Translations under genes and position numbers: made by a program | In this document: positions 16,520 through 25,129 of the stretch, piece after piece | Layout: every line of letters begins with the position of its first letter | Numbering within the stretch: position 1 is the stretch's first letter | Source of the DNA: an uncultured Bacteroidota bacterium | GTDB lineage: Bacteria; Bacteroidota; Bacteroidia; Flavobacteriales; Flavobacteriaceae | DNA: 64,000 nucleotides | NCBI GenBank assembly: GCA_902554655.1 | Contig: CACDPE010000001.1 | Span: 124,001-188,000 of the forward strand | Direction of reading: 5' to 3' | Notes under the pieces: generated by a model | The model's database searches: none | The model's input: the letters and a program-made list of their open reading frames with translations, nothing else | What the model was told of the DNA's origin: nothing

Positions 16520-17793
16520 AATATTTTTTTAAAAATTTCTTCCATTTTCATTCCTCTTGAACCTTTAATTAGGATGTTGGTTTCATCAATTTGATTGTTA
16601 TTTTTAAAAAAATCAGTCTTGTTTTTATAAAAATAATTTGAAGATATGTTATTTTTTAATCTGTAAAATATCTCACCAATAAAAATGCATTTATCAATCT
16701 TCTTAGAATTACAAACTTCAATAATTTTTTCATGCTCTAGTTTTTGATATTTTCCAAGCTCATACATGTCTCCAAGAATTACTATTTTATTTCCTTCAAC
16801 TTTTTCAAATGATTCGATGGCAGATTTCATACTTGTAGGATTTGCGTTATATGCATCAAGAATAATTTTTTTATTCTTTTTTTCAATGTACTCAGATCTA
16901 TTTATACTAAGATTAAAGTTTTTTAATTTATAAGAGATTTCATTTATATCAATATTAAAATTTAAACCTATTGAAATTGCTGCACATAAATTGGAAAAGT
17001 TATAATCACCATAAAGATTTGTAATTACATTAATTCCATTGTATTTGGCACCAACATAATTTTTCGAAATGTTTTCAAAATGATAATTTGAATTTTCATT
17101 TTTACCAAATGAAATTGAGTTTTTGTTTATATATTTTTGTTGAACTTGATCATCTGAATTTATTATTAAAATTTTTCGACTTTTGATGATCCAATCATAC
17201 AATTCAGTTTTGCCTTTTATAACACCTTTAATATTTTTAAAACCTTCTAAATGAGCTTTTCCAAAGTTTGTAATATAGCCATAATCAGGATTTATTAATT
17301 TGGTTAGAAAATTTATCTCGCCCAAATTATTTGCACCCATCTCAATGATCGCAAATTGGGTTTCAGGTTTAATTCTTAATAATGTTAAAGGTACTCCAAT
17401 GTGATTATTTAGATTTCCATCTGTTGATATTGTATTATACTTTACCTCTAAAACTGATTTAATAAGTTCTTTTGTTGTTGTTTTTCCATTACTTCCAGTT
17501 AACGCAATAATTTTGGCATGTGATTGCAATCTGTTATATTTTGCTAAATTTTGAAGAGTTTCTAGACTGTTATCTACTTTAATATAAAGATTTTCATCAT
17601 ATTTTTTTTCAATTTTATCATCAATAACTACGTAACTAGCACCTTTTTTTATTGCATTATTTGCAAAATGATTTCCATTAAAATTCTTTCCCTTAAGAGC
17701 AAAAAAAATTGATTTACGAATTATTTTTCTTGTGTCAGTTGATATCTTATAATCGCATTCAATTAATAACTTATGTAGTTTGATAATCTCCAA
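16516..17793 (-). CDS. murF: UDP-N-acetylmuramoyl-tripeptide--D-alanyl-D-alanine ligase MurF
   Basis: A 425-residue Mur ligase. The ATP-binding P-loop is GSNGKTTT (100-107), preceded by the N-terminal UMP-binding MurF domain with STDTRKI and FALKGKNFNG. Later landmarks are IEMGANNLGEI, the NAYNANPTSM-like segment (LDAYNANPTSMKS), GDMYELG and the closing LIKGSRGMKME. These features are specific to MurF among Mur ligases. It adds D-Ala-D-Ala to the UDP-MurNAc-tripeptide in the cytoplasm, completing the pentapeptide precursor. It lies 39 bases downstream of gldJ, an arrangement I know from other flavobacteria. Confidence 0.95.
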   Translation of the reverse strand: MEIIKLHKLLIECDYKISTDTRKIIRKSIFFALKGKNFNGNHFANNAIKKGASYVVIDDKIEKKYDENLYIKVDNSLETLQNLAKYNRLQSHAKIIALTGSNGKTTTKELIKSVLEVKYNTISTDGNLNNHIGVPLTLLRIKPETQFAIIEMGANNLGEINFLTKLINPDYGYITNFGKAHLEGFKNIKGVIKGKTELYDWIIKSRKILIINSDDQVQQKYINKNSISFGKNENSNYHFENISKNYVGAKYNGINVITNLYGDYNFSNLCAAISIGLNFNIDINEISYKLKNFNLSINRSEYIEKKNKKIILDAYNANPTSMKSAIESFEKVEGNKIVILGDMYELGKYQKLEHEKIIEVCNSKKIDKCIFIGEIFYRLKNNISSNYFYKNKTDFFKNNNQIDETNILIKGSRGMKMEEIFKKIL

Positions 17794-17832
17794 TGATTAA
17801 ATTTAAAAAAAGTAAAATATAAATAGTAAGAT

Positions 17833-19422
17833 CTATCTTTTCTTTGGCTTTCCCAAATTTCTCGACTCACCCAAATAAGACATAGCGCATCTAAAACCGA
17901 TAAAATTTGTAGTCATATATTCAGGTAGAAACCTTCTTTGTGCAGGATCTAAATAGTAGGATCTGTCAAGCCAAGATCCACCTTTATAAACTCTTGTCTC
18001 ATCACTTATTAAAGAGGTGCTATTCATTGATGAGCTATTTTCATCAGATATATTAGGTGAATTATACATTTCTTTTTCTTGTCCGGCAGAAAAAAATCTC
18101 GATGATTCAACATCACCGTCTCTATAATTTCTATTGTCGGATGACGAATAATTAGTTCTATTTAAATCAAATTCGCTTAATTCAACCTCAACTAAATCAC
18201 CAGGCATATTTTTTATAAGCAACCTTCCATTAGGAAGAACTTCATATTGATCTGAAAAATTTTCCCTGGTTATAGTTGTTACTTTACCATTATCATCAAT
18301 TAAAGGTTTAGTATAAAGATTTCCACGATAGTAATTAAAATCATTAGCATCATCGTCTATTATTGGTCTGTAGACATCCGCTACCCATTCTGCTACATTT
18401 CCAGCCATTCCATACAGCCCAAAATTATTTGGCGGATATGATCTTACACTTGTGGTGATACCTGATCCTGTTTCAGACCATCCAGCAATACCACCATAAT
18501 CACCTTGTCCTAGTTTATAATTTGCAAGCTGATCACCTAAAGTTTTTTTCTTTTGAGAACGTGTGTATTCACCTTCCCAAGGAAATTTTTTCTTTCCTCT
18601 ATAATTATTTCCATTTCGTAATTCCTCTAGACCAAGAGCTGCGTACTCCCATTCAGTTTCAGTTGGAAGTCTGTATTCAGGAAGCAATAATCCTTCTTCT
18701 ATAGATGAAAATATTGTGTCATTTTCTGAAATAGATTTGTCACCAACAAGTGTTGATATTTTACCATCGTAAGTACTTGAAGGATCAATTAAATATGTTT
18801 TTGTGTTAAAAGAAAGTTTTGAATTCGGGTTTAGTATTGAATCTTTATTTAAATAACCTTTTTCAGCAAGAATTCTTTCATTTACACGATGAGTTCTCCA
18901 TTGAGCAAAATTAGATGCCTGATGCCAACTAACTCCAACAACAGGGTGATTCTGAAATGCTGGATGACGTAAGTAGTTGTTAACCATGTCTTCATTGAAA
19001 CCAAGCGGATTTCTCCATACTAATGTGTCAGGAAGCGCTGCCAAGTATATTTTTTTAAGCTCCAAATCATTACCATACATTCTTTTTAACCAATCAAGAT
19101 ATTCTAGGTACATTATGTTAGTGACCTCAGTTTCGTCCATGAAAAATGATCTAACATATTGTTGGGTGGGAGTATTATTCCAATCGTTCAAAACATTATC
19201 TTTAGAATTTCCTTTAACAAAGGTTCCACCTTGAACAAATATCATTCCTGGGGCATTCTGCTGTCCTTTAAATTTAGTATTAAATTTAAATCCGCCATCT
19301 GAAGAGTTGATTTTCCATCCGGTAGCTTGAGAAATATTTTTCCCTGATTTGTAATTGTTTCTACTACATCCAATAACTATTAAAATTGAAACAAACAGCA
19401 AAATAAGTTTGAAATTTTTCAT
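17833..19422 (-). CDS. gldJ: Gliding motility lipoprotein GldJ
   Basis: A 529-residue lipoprotein (lipobox ending at Cys19, IVIGCS) carrying a formylglycine-generating-enzyme-like (SUMF1) domain. Supporting stretches are MIFVQGGTFVKGNS, DETEVTNIMYLEYL, VVGVSWHQASNFAQWRT, YRLPTETEWEYAALGL, GNVAEWVADVYRP and, near the end, VYKGGSWLDRSYYL with FIGFRCAM. The N-terminal ATGWKINSSDGGF is typical of GldJ. In Flavobacterium johnsoniae GldJ is needed for gliding and stabilises the GldK component of the type IX secretion system. Catalytic cysteines of true formylglycine enzymes are not expected in GldJ. It is divergent from porV; no porU lies between them. Confidence 0.93.
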   Translation of the reverse strand: MKNFKLILLFVSILIVIGCSRNNYKSGKNISQATGWKINSSDGGFKFNTKFKGQQNAPGMIFVQGGTFVKGNSKDNVLNDWNNTPTQQYVRSFFMDETEVTNIMYLEYLDWLKRMYGNDLELKKIYLAALPDTLVWRNPLGFNEDMVNNYLRHPAFQNHPVVGVSWHQASNFAQWRTHRVNERILAEKGYLNKDSILNPNSKLSFNTKTYLIDPSSTYDGKISTLVGDKSISENDTIFSSIEEGLLLPEYRLPTETEWEYAALGLEELRNGNNYRGKKKFPWEGEYTRSQKKKTLGDQLANYKLGQGDYGGIAGWSETGSGITTSVRSYPPNNFGLYGMAGNVAEWVADVYRPIIDDDANDFNYYRGNLYTKPLIDDNGKVTTITRENFSDQYEVLPNGRLLIKNMPGDLVEVELSEFDLNRTNYSSSDNRNYRDGDVESSRFFSAGQEKEMYNSPNISDENSSSMNSTSLISDETRVYKGGSWLDRSYYLDPAQRRFLPEYMTTNFIGFRCAMSYLGESRNLGKPKKR

Positions 19423-19556
19423 AAGAATAGTTGTAAATATATAAAGTTTGATAAAAATAAAATTATTTCTCTAGAAAAATTACAACAATTAAGCCAAATC
19501 ATTATCAAAAATAAATCGAGCCTAAAAGTATTTTTTTATTTATTTTTAAAAATTAA

Positions 19557-20690
19557 ATGAATAAGAAAACATTATCATTTATATTTTTACTTTCAGCTTT
19601 AAGTATATATTCTCAAAAAGAAAGAAGAGTAATTACAACTGCTGTACCATTTTTAATGATTTCCTCAGATGCAAGAGCATCAGGTATTGGGGAACAGGGT
19701 GTAGCCACATCTTTTGATAATTTTGCTCAACATTGGAATCCCTCAAAATATGTTTTTTCAGAAAGCTCATCTGGTTTTGGGTTCAGTTACACACCATATC
19801 TGAGTAAAATTATTAATGATGTTTTTTTAGGAAATTTAACATACTACAGTAAACCCTCCGAAAGATCAGTCTGGAGTTTTAGTTTAAAATATTTCAGTTT
19901 AGGTGATGTAGATATTCTTCAAAACCCTTTGGATGTTCCCTTCATAGAAAGTCCTAATGAATTTATATTTGATGCTGGTTATTCTTTAAAACTAAACGAA
20001 AATTTTGGTCTTGGAATTACAGGTAGATTTTTACTTTCAGACGTCAAGTTACAATCTTTTGATGCTGAGTCTCAAGCCTCAACCAGCGTTGCAGTTGATA
20101 TTTCTGGATTTTATAAATCTGATCGTATTTCAATAGGGAGAAACGATGGTATTTTGAGAGCAGGATTTAACATTTCAAACCTAGGTCCAAAAATGAAATA
20201 TTCTGATTTAGGGCAAGAAAGTTTTATTCCTTCAAACCTTAGAGTTGGTACTGGATTTGAATTTTTATCAAATAACAGCAACAGTTTTACAGTTTCTCTT
20301 GAAATAAATAAGCTTTTAGTACCAACGCCAAGTGTACCTATTTATGATTCTACAGGCTCTGAAATAATTTCTTACAAGCAAGAAGATATTAGTTTTTTGA
20401 GTGGAATATTTAAGTCTTTTGGTGATGCTCCAGCTGGATCATCGGAAGAATTAAAAGAGTTAACCTACAGTTTAGGTCTTGAATATGCTTTCAATCAATC
20501 ATTCTTTTTAAGAACAGGCTATTTTAGTGAACATGAATTAAAGGGGTCAAGAAAGTTTTTAACACTTGGAACTGGATTTAAAACAAATTCGAACATCACA
20601 TTTGATCTTTCATATTTAATTTCAACTTCTGAAATTATAAGTCCTTTAGAAAATACATTAAGGTTTTCTTTATCATTTAATCGTTTCTAG
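19557..20690 (+). CDS. porV: Type IX secretion system outer membrane protein PorV
   Basis: A 377-residue outer membrane beta-barrel with a signal peptide ending near SIYSQ. The start of the mature protein (RVITTAVPFLMISSDARASG) followed by GEQGVATSFDNFAQHWNPSK is the PorV/LptO signature, and the rest is amphipathic strands ending in a terminal aromatic (SFNRF). PorV shuttles secreted cargo from the SprA translocon to the PorU sortase. It is transcribed away from gldJ and lies 70 bases upstream of pdhA. The usual sortase neighbour porU is not present here. The 134-base gap to gldJ shows no clear consensus promoter in the plus direction. Confidence 0.93.
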   Translation: MNKKTLSFIFLLSALSIYSQKERRVITTAVPFLMISSDARASGIGEQGVATSFDNFAQHWNPSKYVFSESSSGFGFSYTPYLSKIINDVFLGNLTYYSKPSERSVWSFSLKYFSLGDVDILQNPLDVPFIESPNEFIFDAGYSLKLNENFGLGITGRFLLSDVKLQSFDAESQASTSVAVDISGFYKSDRISIGRNDGILRAGFNISNLGPKMKYSDLGQESFIPSNLRVGTGFEFLSNNSNSFTVSLEINKLLVPTPSVPIYDSTGSEIISYKQEDISFLSGIFKSFGDAPAGSSEELKELTYSLGLEYAFNQSFFLRTGYFSEHELKGSRKFLTLGTGFKTNSNITFDLSYLISTSEIISPLENTLRFSLSFNRF

Positions 20691-20715
20691 CTAGTTGTTA
20701 AAAACATTATTTTAA

Positions 20716-20749
20716 TTGAGAAATAAGTAATTTTTTTAAATTATCTTTG
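20716..20749 (+). promoter_or_regulatory. Probable Bacteroidota-type promoter of pdhA
   Basis: TATCTTTG at 20742-20749 fits the -7 consensus TAnnTTTG exactly and ends 11 bases before the pdhA ATG. A TTG at 20716-20718 is the nearest -33 candidate, but its spacing of 23 bases is longer than the usual 19-21. Confidence 0.55.
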
Positions 20750-20760
20750 TTCATAATTAT

Positions 20761-21759
20761 ATGAGACCTGTTACGAAAGAAACTTACCTTAATTGGTATG
20801 AAGAAATGCTTTTTTGGAGAAAGTTTGAAGACAAGTTAGCTGCAGTATACATTCAACAAAAAGTAAGAGGATTTTTACACCTTTACAATGGCCAGGAAGC
20901 TGTTCTGGCTGGAGCCCTTCATGCTATGGACACTACTAAAGACAGAATGATTACAGCATACAGAAATCACGTGATGCCAATTGGTCTTGGTGTAGATCCT
21001 AAAAGAGTTATGGCTGAATTGTATGGTAAAAATACAGGAACATCAAATGGTCTAGGTGGGTCAATGCATATTTTTTCAAAGGAACACAGATTCCACGGTG
21101 GGCATGGTATTGTTGGTGGTCAGATTCCTCTTGGTGCAGGAATGGCATTTGGAGATAAGTATCATGGTCGTGACGCTGTTACCCTATGCTTTATGGGTGA
21201 CGGAGCAGTTAGACAAGGTTCTTTTCATGAAACATTAAATTTATCGATGCTTTGGAATTTACCAGTCGTATTTATTGTTGAAAATAATGGTTATGCTATG
21301 GGTACATCTGTTAAAAGAACTTCCAATCATACCGATATTTGGAAACTTGGTTTAGGTTACGAAATGCCATGTGGGCCTGTAGATGGAATGAATCCTGTTA
21401 AAGTTGCTGAAGCTCTTAACGAAGCTATTTCTAGAGCAAGATCAGGTAGTGGACCAAGTTTATTGGAAATGAAAACTTACAGATACAGAGGTCATTCAAT
21501 GTCTGATGCTCAGAAATATAGAACAAAAGAAGAAGTTAATGAGTATAGAAAAATTGATCCTATAACACAAGTCAAAGATGCTATAATTCATAATAATTAT
21601 GCTAGTGAAGAAGATATTAAGGTTATAGATAATAGAGTGAAAGCTATGGTTGCCGAATGTCAAAAGTTTGCTGAAGAATCTCCATTCCCTGAAATTAATG
21701 TCATGTATGATGCTGTTTATGAACAAAAAGATTATCCATTTTTAAAACACAAACTGTAA
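20761..21759 (+). CDS. pdhA: Pyruvate dehydrogenase E1 component, alpha subunit
   Basis: A 332-residue E1-alpha. The thiamine diphosphate motif is readable as GDGAVRQGSFHETLN ... IVENNGYAMGT (GDG then about 27 residues to NN). Other family features are LYNGQEAVLAGALHAM, the pocket HGGHGIVGGQIPLGAG and the phosphorylation-loop equivalent YRYRGHSMSDAQKYR. With the E1-beta subunit it decarboxylates pyruvate and passes the acetyl group to the lipoyl arm of E2. The E2 gene starts on the base after the stop codon. No E1-beta or E3 gene is in the window, so they must be encoded elsewhere, as in many flavobacteria. Confidence 0.95.
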   Translation: MRPVTKETYLNWYEEMLFWRKFEDKLAAVYIQQKVRGFLHLYNGQEAVLAGALHAMDTTKDRMITAYRNHVMPIGLGVDPKRVMAELYGKNTGTSNGLGGSMHIFSKEHRFHGGHGIVGGQIPLGAGMAFGDKYHGRDAVTLCFMGDGAVRQGSFHETLNLSMLWNLPVVFIVENNGYAMGTSVKRTSNHTDIWKLGLGYEMPCGPVDGMNPVKVAEALNEAISRARSGSGPSLLEMKTYRYRGHSMSDAQKYRTKEEVNEYRKIDPITQVKDAIIHNNYASEEDIKVIDNRVKAMVAECQKFAEESPFPEINVMYDAVYEQKDYPFLKHKL

Positions 21760-23454
21760 ATGGCTGAAGTAATTAAAATGCCTAGGTTGAGTGATACCAT
21801 GGAAGAGGGTGTTGTTGCAACTTGGTTGAAAAAAGTTGGAGATAAAGTTAGTGAAGGTGAAATTCTTGCTGAAATCGAAACTGACAAAGCAACTATGGAA
21901 TTTGAATCCTTCCATGATGGTGTCTTATTGCATATAGAAATTGAAGAAGGGGTTCCAGCCTCAGTTGATTCATTGTTATGTATTATTGGTGAAGAAGGTG
22001 AAGATATTTCTCAATTTTTAATTCCAGAAAACGAATCAGTAAAAACAACAAGCAGTAATAATCAACTTGATTTAGTCGATCAGATTAATGAACAAGAAAA
22101 TATTAAAGATGATCATACAGTAACACCTTTAATTTTAGATGAAACTGACGATGCAATAAATGAAAGTACTCATATTGACTATATAACAATGCCTCGACTG
22201 AGTGATACAATGGAAGAAGGAACGATTTCTAGTTGGTTAAAAGATGTTGGAGATAAAGTTAGTGAAGGTGAGATTTTAGCTGAAATCGAAACTGACAAAG
22301 CTACAATGGAATTTGAGTCCTTTTATGATGGAATACTAAGTCATATTGCTGTGCAGGCCGGAGAAACTGTGAAGGTTGATGAATTAATTGCAATCATTTC
22401 TGATGCCGAAATAGACGTTAATAAAGCTCTTGAAAATTACTCAAAAGATTCAATTAAAACCTCAACTGAAACAAAATTAGAGGGTGAAAATATTGAACAA
22501 GAAAACAACTCAATTGAGGTTGATATGTCTCCAGAATTATCAATTTCTGATCAGAGAATTTTTGCGTCACCATTGGCAAAAAAGATAGCTAATGATAAAA
22601 ATATAGATCTTTCCAAAATAACAGGTTCTGGTGAAAATGGTCGAATAGTTAAAGAAGATCTTGAAAATTTAGATATTACTAATAAAGCTACTTTCGTAAA
22701 GAATAGCGAACCCGTGCCTATTAGCCAACCCACGCCAGATTTATCAGCAGCTAAACCTGTTTTTAATCATGGTGAAGAATTTACTGAAATTGAAAATTCT
22801 TCAATGAGAAAAGCAATTGCAAAAAATTTAAGTAAATCTAAATTTTCTGCACCGCATTATTACTTGTCAGTTGAATTTAATATGGATAATGCAATCGCAT
22901 TTCGAGAACAATATAATTCGATGCCAAACACTAAAATTTCATTTAATGATATAATTATTAAGGCGTGTGCTATTGCTTTAAAATCTCACCCACAAGTTAA
23001 TTCTCAGTGGTCTGATAATAAAATTAGACTAAATAATATTGTCAATATTGGTGTTGCTGTTGGAATTGAAGACGGTTTAGTAGTTCCTGTTATCAAGAAT
23101 GCTGATTTGGAATCGCTGCATAATATAAATACTACTGTCAGAGATTATGCTGTACGAGCGAAATCAAAAAAATTAAGGCCTGATGAAATAGAGGGAAGTA
23201 CTTTTACAATTTCTAATTTAGGTATGTTTGGTATTCAAGAATTTACTTCTATCATCAATCAACCAAATTCAGCTATTTTATCTGTTGGAGCTATAGTCAA
23301 AAAACCAATTGTTGTTAATGAAAAAGTTGTAGTAGGAAATACAATGAAATTAACATTAGCTTGTGATCATAGATCGGTAGACGGAGTTACTGGCTCATTA
23401 TTTTTACAAACTTTGAAAGGGTACATTGAAAACCCTGTCACAATTTTAGTTTAA
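21760..23454 (+). CDS. pdhC: Pyruvate dehydrogenase E2, dihydrolipoyllysine acetyltransferase with two lipoyl domains
   Basis: A 564-residue E2. Two lipoyl domains come first, each with the DKATMEFES lipoylation site (Lys43 and Lys180). Acidic flexible linkers follow, then the peripheral subunit-binding domain (FASPLAKKIANDKNIDLSKI, about 268-302) and the catalytic acetyltransferase core ending in DHRSVDG (His537). The two lipoyl domains are 137 residues apart and share exact DNA stretches, so they arose by internal duplication. It forms the core of the pyruvate dehydrogenase complex. It is directly fused in operon with pdhA. Confusion with 2-oxoglutarate E2 is unlikely, given pdhA next to it and two lipoyl domains. 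Confidence 0.95.
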   Translation: MAEVIKMPRLSDTMEEGVVATWLKKVGDKVSEGEILAEIETDKATMEFESFHDGVLLHIEIEEGVPASVDSLLCIIGEEGEDISQFLIPENESVKTTSSNNQLDLVDQINEQENIKDDHTVTPLILDETDDAINESTHIDYITMPRLSDTMEEGTISSWLKDVGDKVSEGEILAEIETDKATMEFESFYDGILSHIAVQAGETVKVDELIAIISDAEIDVNKALENYSKDSIKTSTETKLEGENIEQENNSIEVDMSPELSISDQRIFASPLAKKIANDKNIDLSKITGSGENGRIVKEDLENLDITNKATFVKNSEPVPISQPTPDLSAAKPVFNHGEEFTEIENSSMRKAIAKNLSKSKFSAPHYYLSVEFNMDNAIAFREQYNSMPNTKISFNDIIIKACAIALKSHPQVNSQWSDNKIRLNNIVNIGVAVGIEDGLVVPVIKNADLESLHNINTTVRDYAVRAKSKKLRPDEIEGSTFTISNLGMFGIQEFTSIINQPNSAILSVGAIVKKPIVVNEKVVVGNTMKLTLACDHRSVDGVTGSLFLQTLKGYIENPVTILV

Positions 23455-23458
23455 ATTA

Positions 23459-24136
23459 ATGAAAACGGTTATAATTACAGGGACTAGTTCAGGGATCGGA
23501 TTGGATCTGGTCAAGACGTTTGATTTAAACGGTTATTGCGTGATCTCTCTTTCAAGAAATAATCTACCTATCACTACTTCGTATTCTGAAAATGTTAATC
23601 ACATAAATTTTGATATTACTAATAATGAGGATATTAATTCATTAGTATTACTAATTAAATCAAAATACACAAATATTGATATACTTATAAATAACGCAGG
23701 TAAACTAATAAGCAAACCATTCAGTGATTTTTCTGATTCAGAATTTAGGTCGATTTATGATGTAAATTTATTTGGAGTGGTCAACTTGATAAAGTCGTTA
23801 CTACCATTTTTTCATGAAAATAGTCACATTGTAAATATTAGTAGTTTAGGTGGTGTCAATGGAAGTTCAAAATTTCCTGGTTTGAGCTCATATTCCTCAA
23901 GTAAAGGTGCATTAAATATACTAACTGAAGTACTGGCTGTTGAGTTTAAAAATGGACCATATATCAATTCTTTATGCTTGGGAGCAGTCCAAACCCCTAT
24001 GTTGGAACTTGCCTTTCCAGACTATAAAGCATTAACTAAACCTGGGGATATGGCTAATTTTATATATAGTTTTTCAACTTCTAATCCAATTATGTTTAAT
24101 GGAAAAATCATTCCCGTATCGATTTCGAATCCATGA
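23459..24136 (+). CDS. Short-chain dehydrogenase/reductase (SDR) family oxidoreductase
   Basis: A 225-residue classical-like SDR. The NAD(P)-binding motif TGTSSGIG (7-14), the NNAG motif (about 78-81), the catalytic Ser at ISSLGG (about 128) and Tyr145-x3-Lys149 (YSSSK) are all in place. An arginine (SLSRNN) after beta-strand 2 suggests preference for NADP(H), which is inference. The protein is slightly short at the C-terminus compared with 245-250-residue family members. It begins four bases after the pdhC stop, and its last four bases overlap the SprT-like gene (ATGA), so it belongs to the same run of genes. The substrate is unknown. Confidence 0.85.
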   Translation: MKTVIITGTSSGIGLDLVKTFDLNGYCVISLSRNNLPITTSYSENVNHINFDITNNEDINSLVLLIKSKYTNIDILINNAGKLISKPFSDFSDSEFRSIYDVNLFGVVNLIKSLLPFFHENSHIVNISSLGGVNGSSKFPGLSSYSSSKGALNILTEVLAVEFKNGPYINSLCLGAVQTPMLELAFPDYKALTKPGDMANFIYSFSTSNPIMFNGKIIPVSISNP

Positions 24137-24741
24137 TCTCAAATCTAGAAGAATTTATACCTGTTAAATCAATTAACTATGTAAGTTCATTAATTGAAAA
24201 AGAGAATATTCAGTTTAAAATAGTAAAAAAAAGGAGATCTAAGCATGGTGATTTTAAAAGAACAATAAATGGTGATTATATTATAACAATAAATAGATTT
24301 TGTAATCAGTATCGTTTTATACTCACACTGATTCACGAATTAGCACATTATTTTGTTACAATCAAATACTATAGGGCTAAACCACATGGTAAACTCTGGA
24401 AAAATAAATTTAAACAGCTTCTTAATCCTCTTTTAAACAAATCAGTTTTCCCAAATGATTTATTAAAATGTTTATCTAGACATATGGAAAACCCTAAATC
24501 AACTTTTTCTTATGATTTAGAATTATCTAAAGTTTTAGATAAATATGACAATTCAAGACAAAAGTATTTTTATTTAGATCAAGTCAAGGATGGGGAAATA
24601 TTTTTTTATGGTGATGGAAATAAATTTCTAAAAATCAAAAAAAGAAGAAAAAGGTATCTTTGTGAAAATTTACTTAACAAAAAAAAATATCTTTTTTTAG
24701 GAAATGCAAAAATTAAAATAGATGAAAACAGTAGCAATTAG
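24133..24741 (+). CDS. SprT-like zinc metalloprotease-family protein
   Basis: A 202-residue protein with the SprT-type zinc site HELAH (residues 68-72) and a third ligand candidate His85 in KPHGKLWKNKF, the pattern found in SprT/Spartan domains. The C-terminal half (about 130-200) consists of lysine-rich strands and has the position of a zinc-ribbon in related proteins, but no CxxC pairs are visible, so that ribbon is absent or degenerate. SprT-like proteins are presumed peptidases; in eukaryotic relatives they cleave DNA-protein crosslinks. It overlaps the SDR gene by four bases and the following nucleotidyltransferase gene by 20 bases. Confidence 0.78.
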   Translation: MISNLEEFIPVKSINYVSSLIEKENIQFKIVKKRRSKHGDFKRTINGDYIITINRFCNQYRFILTLIHELAHYFVTIKYYRAKPHGKLWKNKFKQLLNPLLNKSVFPNDLLKCLSRHMENPKSTFSYDLELSKVLDKYDNSRQKYFYLDQVKDGEIFFYGDGNKFLKIKKRRKRYLCENLLNKKKYLFLGNAKIKIDENSSN

Positions 24742-25129
24742 TGGTTATTTTGATCCAATTCATGTTGGACATTTAGAATACATAACAGAAGCAAGAAAGC
24801 TAGGAGACAAGTTAATTGTTATTGTAAATAATAATCATCAATGTGTTCTAAAAAAAGGTAAACCATTTATGGATGAAAAAGATAGAGTTCTTATTGCCTC
24901 AAGCTTAAAAGATGTTGATGAAGTCTTTCTGTCTGTAGATCATGATAAAACAGTATGTAAATCACTTGAACTATTAAAGCCAGATATTTTCGCAAATGGT
25001 GGTGATAGAAAAAATTATGAAATTCCAGAATCTGCAATTTGTAAAAGGTATAATATTCAAATTATCGACGGATTAGGTGAAAAAATAAGAAGTTCCTCAG
25101 ATCTTACTGGACTTAAAGAAATAAAGTAG
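24722..25129 (+). CDS. Cytidylyltransferase-like (HIGH-motif) nucleotidyltransferase
   Basis: A 135-residue single-domain nucleotidyltransferase. The ATP/CTP-binding motif GYFDPIHVGHLEYI contains HVGH, and the C-terminal IRSSSDLT takes the place of the family's ISST motif. This matches the TagD/RfaE C-domain/PaaT size class, which activates phospho-sugars or phospho-alcohols by transferring AMP or CMP. The middle part (FANGGDRKNYEIPE) resembles the heptose-phosphate adenylyltransferase domain, but without neighbouring heptose genes the substrate remains open. The 5' end overlaps the SprT-like gene by 20 bases and the stop overlaps the next GTG start by one base, so translation is probably coupled. 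Confidence 0.8.
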   Translation: MKTVAISGYFDPIHVGHLEYITEARKLGDKLIVIVNNNHQCVLKKGKPFMDEKDRVLIASSLKDVDEVFLSVDHDKTVCKSLELLKPDIFANGGDRKNYEIPESAICKRYNIQIIDGLGEKIRSSSDLTGLKEIK

